Source: Heliocybe sulcata (Eukaryota; Basidiomycota; Agaricomycetes; Gloeophyllales; Gloeophyllaceae). From it: a stretch of 31,647 nt of DNA. The translations under genes were made by a program, and so were the position numbers. A model generated the notes under the pieces. The model worked only from the letters and a program-made list of their open reading frames with translations. It did not search any database and was not told the origin of the DNA. Each line of letters starts with the position of its first letter. The first letter of the stretch is position 1. The stretch is taken from the NCBI GenBank assembly GCA_004369045.1, contig ML213548.1, forward strand, positions 17,639-49,285, read 5' to 3'. Positions 31,101-31,647 of the stretch are shown one piece after another.

Positions 31101-31647
31101 ATTGCGTGGTCCCAGCGCTTGCGACCTGGCAGGGTGTCGAAGGACTCCTTCTCGAAGACATCCCTAAACTCGAAGAATCGCTCAGGGAGGCCATCTGAGG
31201 GATCGCGGACAGTGTTCTTTGCATGGGCTTCCGCGAGGCACTGCGAGACAGTTGAGGTCGCCTGGATGAACTCCTCCTCAGGTGCGAGGGTGGTGACGAA
31301 GATGTGATCACCTTCCTCCAAGACGTCCTCGTCTACGCCATGCTCAGTGGGCAGAGGGTCGAACTCAGGTTCCTCGTCCTCCTCATCCTCGACATGGACC
31401 TTAGGGGCCGGTCCTGACTGCAGAGCCAGCTTACGCTTCTGATTGAGGCGACGAGCAGCAAGGCGGAACTTCCTCTCCTGCTGTACCTCCAGCCTACATG
31501 CCTGGCAACGAGCGGGGCAGCGCGTCATGGCGACCTTGCCAGTCGGCCAGTCCACGTCCGGGTTGTGCTCGCGGAGCCAGCCATGCCCAAGAATGATGTT
31601 GTGTTTCCCGAGCCTGGTCACCACAAGGTTGATACGCTCCGTATGGT
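28151..31647 (-). CDS. pol: Ty3/gypsy chromovirus Pol polyprotein (5' part outside window)
   Basis: One uninterrupted frame of at least 1165 codons runs off the right edge. In order: the end of the aspartic protease ([16 protein letters not shown]; its catalytic triad is outside); reverse transcriptase with [12 protein letters not shown] and the YLDD active site (near 30610); RNase H with ADSSDF and YDKELLAI; integrase with an HHCC zinc finger ([13 protein letters not shown], about 29380-29515) and catalytic residues in [19 protein letters not shown] and [11 protein letters not shown]; then a C-terminal chromodomain ([27 protein letters not shown], about 28260-28410). The RT, RNase H and integrase catalytic residues visible here are all kept and there are no stops, so the element looks young and possibly active. 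Chromodomain integrases typically steer insertion into heterochromatin. Gag and the 5' LTR lie beyond the window. Confidence 0.95.
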   Translation of the reverse strand, partial: HTERINLVVTRLGKHNIILGHGWLREHNPDVDWPTGKVAMTRCPARCQACRLEVQQERKFRLAARRLNQKRKLALQSGPAPKVHVEDEEDEEPEFDPLPTEHGVDEDVLEEGDHIFVTTLAPEEEFIQATSTVSQCLAEAHAKNTVRDPSDGLPERFFEFRDVFEKESFDTLPGRKRWDHAIELTPDAELFKSKVYPLSPVEQVALDEFLEENLATGRIRPSKSPIASPVFFVKKKDGGLRFVQDYRKLNAMMVKNRYPLPLIGDLINRLRGAKYFTKLDVRWGFNNVRIKGGDEWKAAFRTNRGLFEPLVMYFGLTNSPATFQTMMNDIFHDLIMEGSVCIYLDDILIFTKDVEEHRWITRIVLDRLRQNKLYLRADKCEFEKTEVEYLGVIISHNCVKMDPVKVAGVTEWPMPKDKKEVSSFLGFINFYRRFVKDFSKHAHPLFDLTRAAVKFSWGKMEQASFDLLKKLITSAPVLALPDDNRPFHVLADSSDFTTGGMLEQESEEDGKWHPVAFYSKSLSAVEWNYEIYDKELLAIVRVLEEWRHFLEGAKHPVEIWTDHKNLEYFKSAQKVNHRQARWALFLARFDYSLHHRPGSSMGKPNALSRRPDHGDGAADNDNVVVLKPESFVIAALSGITAVGAESEVLRDIRFAVRHDELEEPIAKAVLELCKSGERSVRSREWDERQGLLYFRGRIYVPPTHDLRRRIVEQHHDSVIAGHPGRFKTLELVSRNYWWPQMSRFIGEYTRHCDLCLRTKVRRRPPVGELVPTETPLERWSKVSVDFIVELPEAHGYDAVMVVVDLLSKRAHFIPTHTTLDAEGSARLFLREVWKHHGLPSDVLSDRGPQFVADFTRELYRLLGIKISNSTAYHPQSDGQTERVNQELEGFLRLFVSERQDDWDQLLPMGEFAYNNHLHVSTQQTPFMVDTGRHPRMGFEPHQQPSSLESVNDFKARMDAGLTEARAAIEKAKEEYTRYYNQHRTPAPTYRPGDKVWLDSSDIRTTRPSRKLGHKWWGPYVVEKEVGRNAYRLKLPPSMKRLHPVFPVVKLDQALPDPISGCLRPPPPDPVVVDNQVEHEVEKIVDSRFHYRKLQYLVKWKGYGPEENTWEPAEFLEHAPKEVAKFHQQHPSAPRRVNAVAFAALSWAMVKRPMDGGDVGTNGVV

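Overview
The window looks like nuclear DNA from a filamentous basidiomycete, most likely an Agaricomycete. Genes are split by many short GT-AG introns (mostly 37-84 nt) with CT(A/G)A(C/T)-like branch points. Basidiomycete-type families are present (DUF6532, FunK1-like kinase, an atypical G-alpha). A chromodomain Ty3/gypsy retrotransposon occupies the right end. Species cannot be named from the sequence. All exon joins were made by eye from splice signals, reading phase and family similarity.

Layout. 0-2.4 kb: a multi-exon + strand gene of the DUF6532 type whose first exons are unresolved. 2.4-5.8 kb: no confident gene, only broken coding-like stretches and a 71-bp tandem duplication. 5.8-6.9 kb: a two-exon gene of unknown function (341 aa). 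8.7-10.9 kb: a three-exon gene for a 687-aa low-complexity protein with an acidic tract and an FG/SP-rich tail. 11.9-12.4 kb: the C-lobe of a FunK1-like kinase, apparently truncated. 12.4-15.0 kb: weak or degenerate coding traces. 15.0-17.8 kb: a 666-aa protein with an EH-like N-terminus and a long proline-rich, NPF-containing tail; one of its introns is unusually long.

18.3-22.4 kb holds two well-supported housekeeping-type genes on the - strand, head to tail: an atypical heterotrimeric G-protein alpha subunit (nine exons, 485 aa) and a VPS74/GOLPH3 Golgi phosphoprotein (three exons, 378 aa). A 1.4-kb divergent intergenic region separates VPS74 from a + strand gene at 23.8-25.2 kb (427 aa, unknown family).

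From 25.8 kb rightward the DNA is retroelement territory: a 251-bp LTR-like element, an imperfect inverted repeat with ~135-bp arms, a 918-bp 3' LTR, and the intact pol of a chromovirus on the - strand. That pol runs off the right edge (protease end, RT, RNase H, integrase, chromodomain).

The most interesting points are the G-alpha with alanine in place of the catalytic switch II glutamine and its P-loop on a 21-nt micro-exon, the nested LTR/inverted-repeat structure at 25.8-28.0 kb, and the FG-like protein with repeated GDMS(I/V)LQDL motifs. No complete new multi-gene system is evident.
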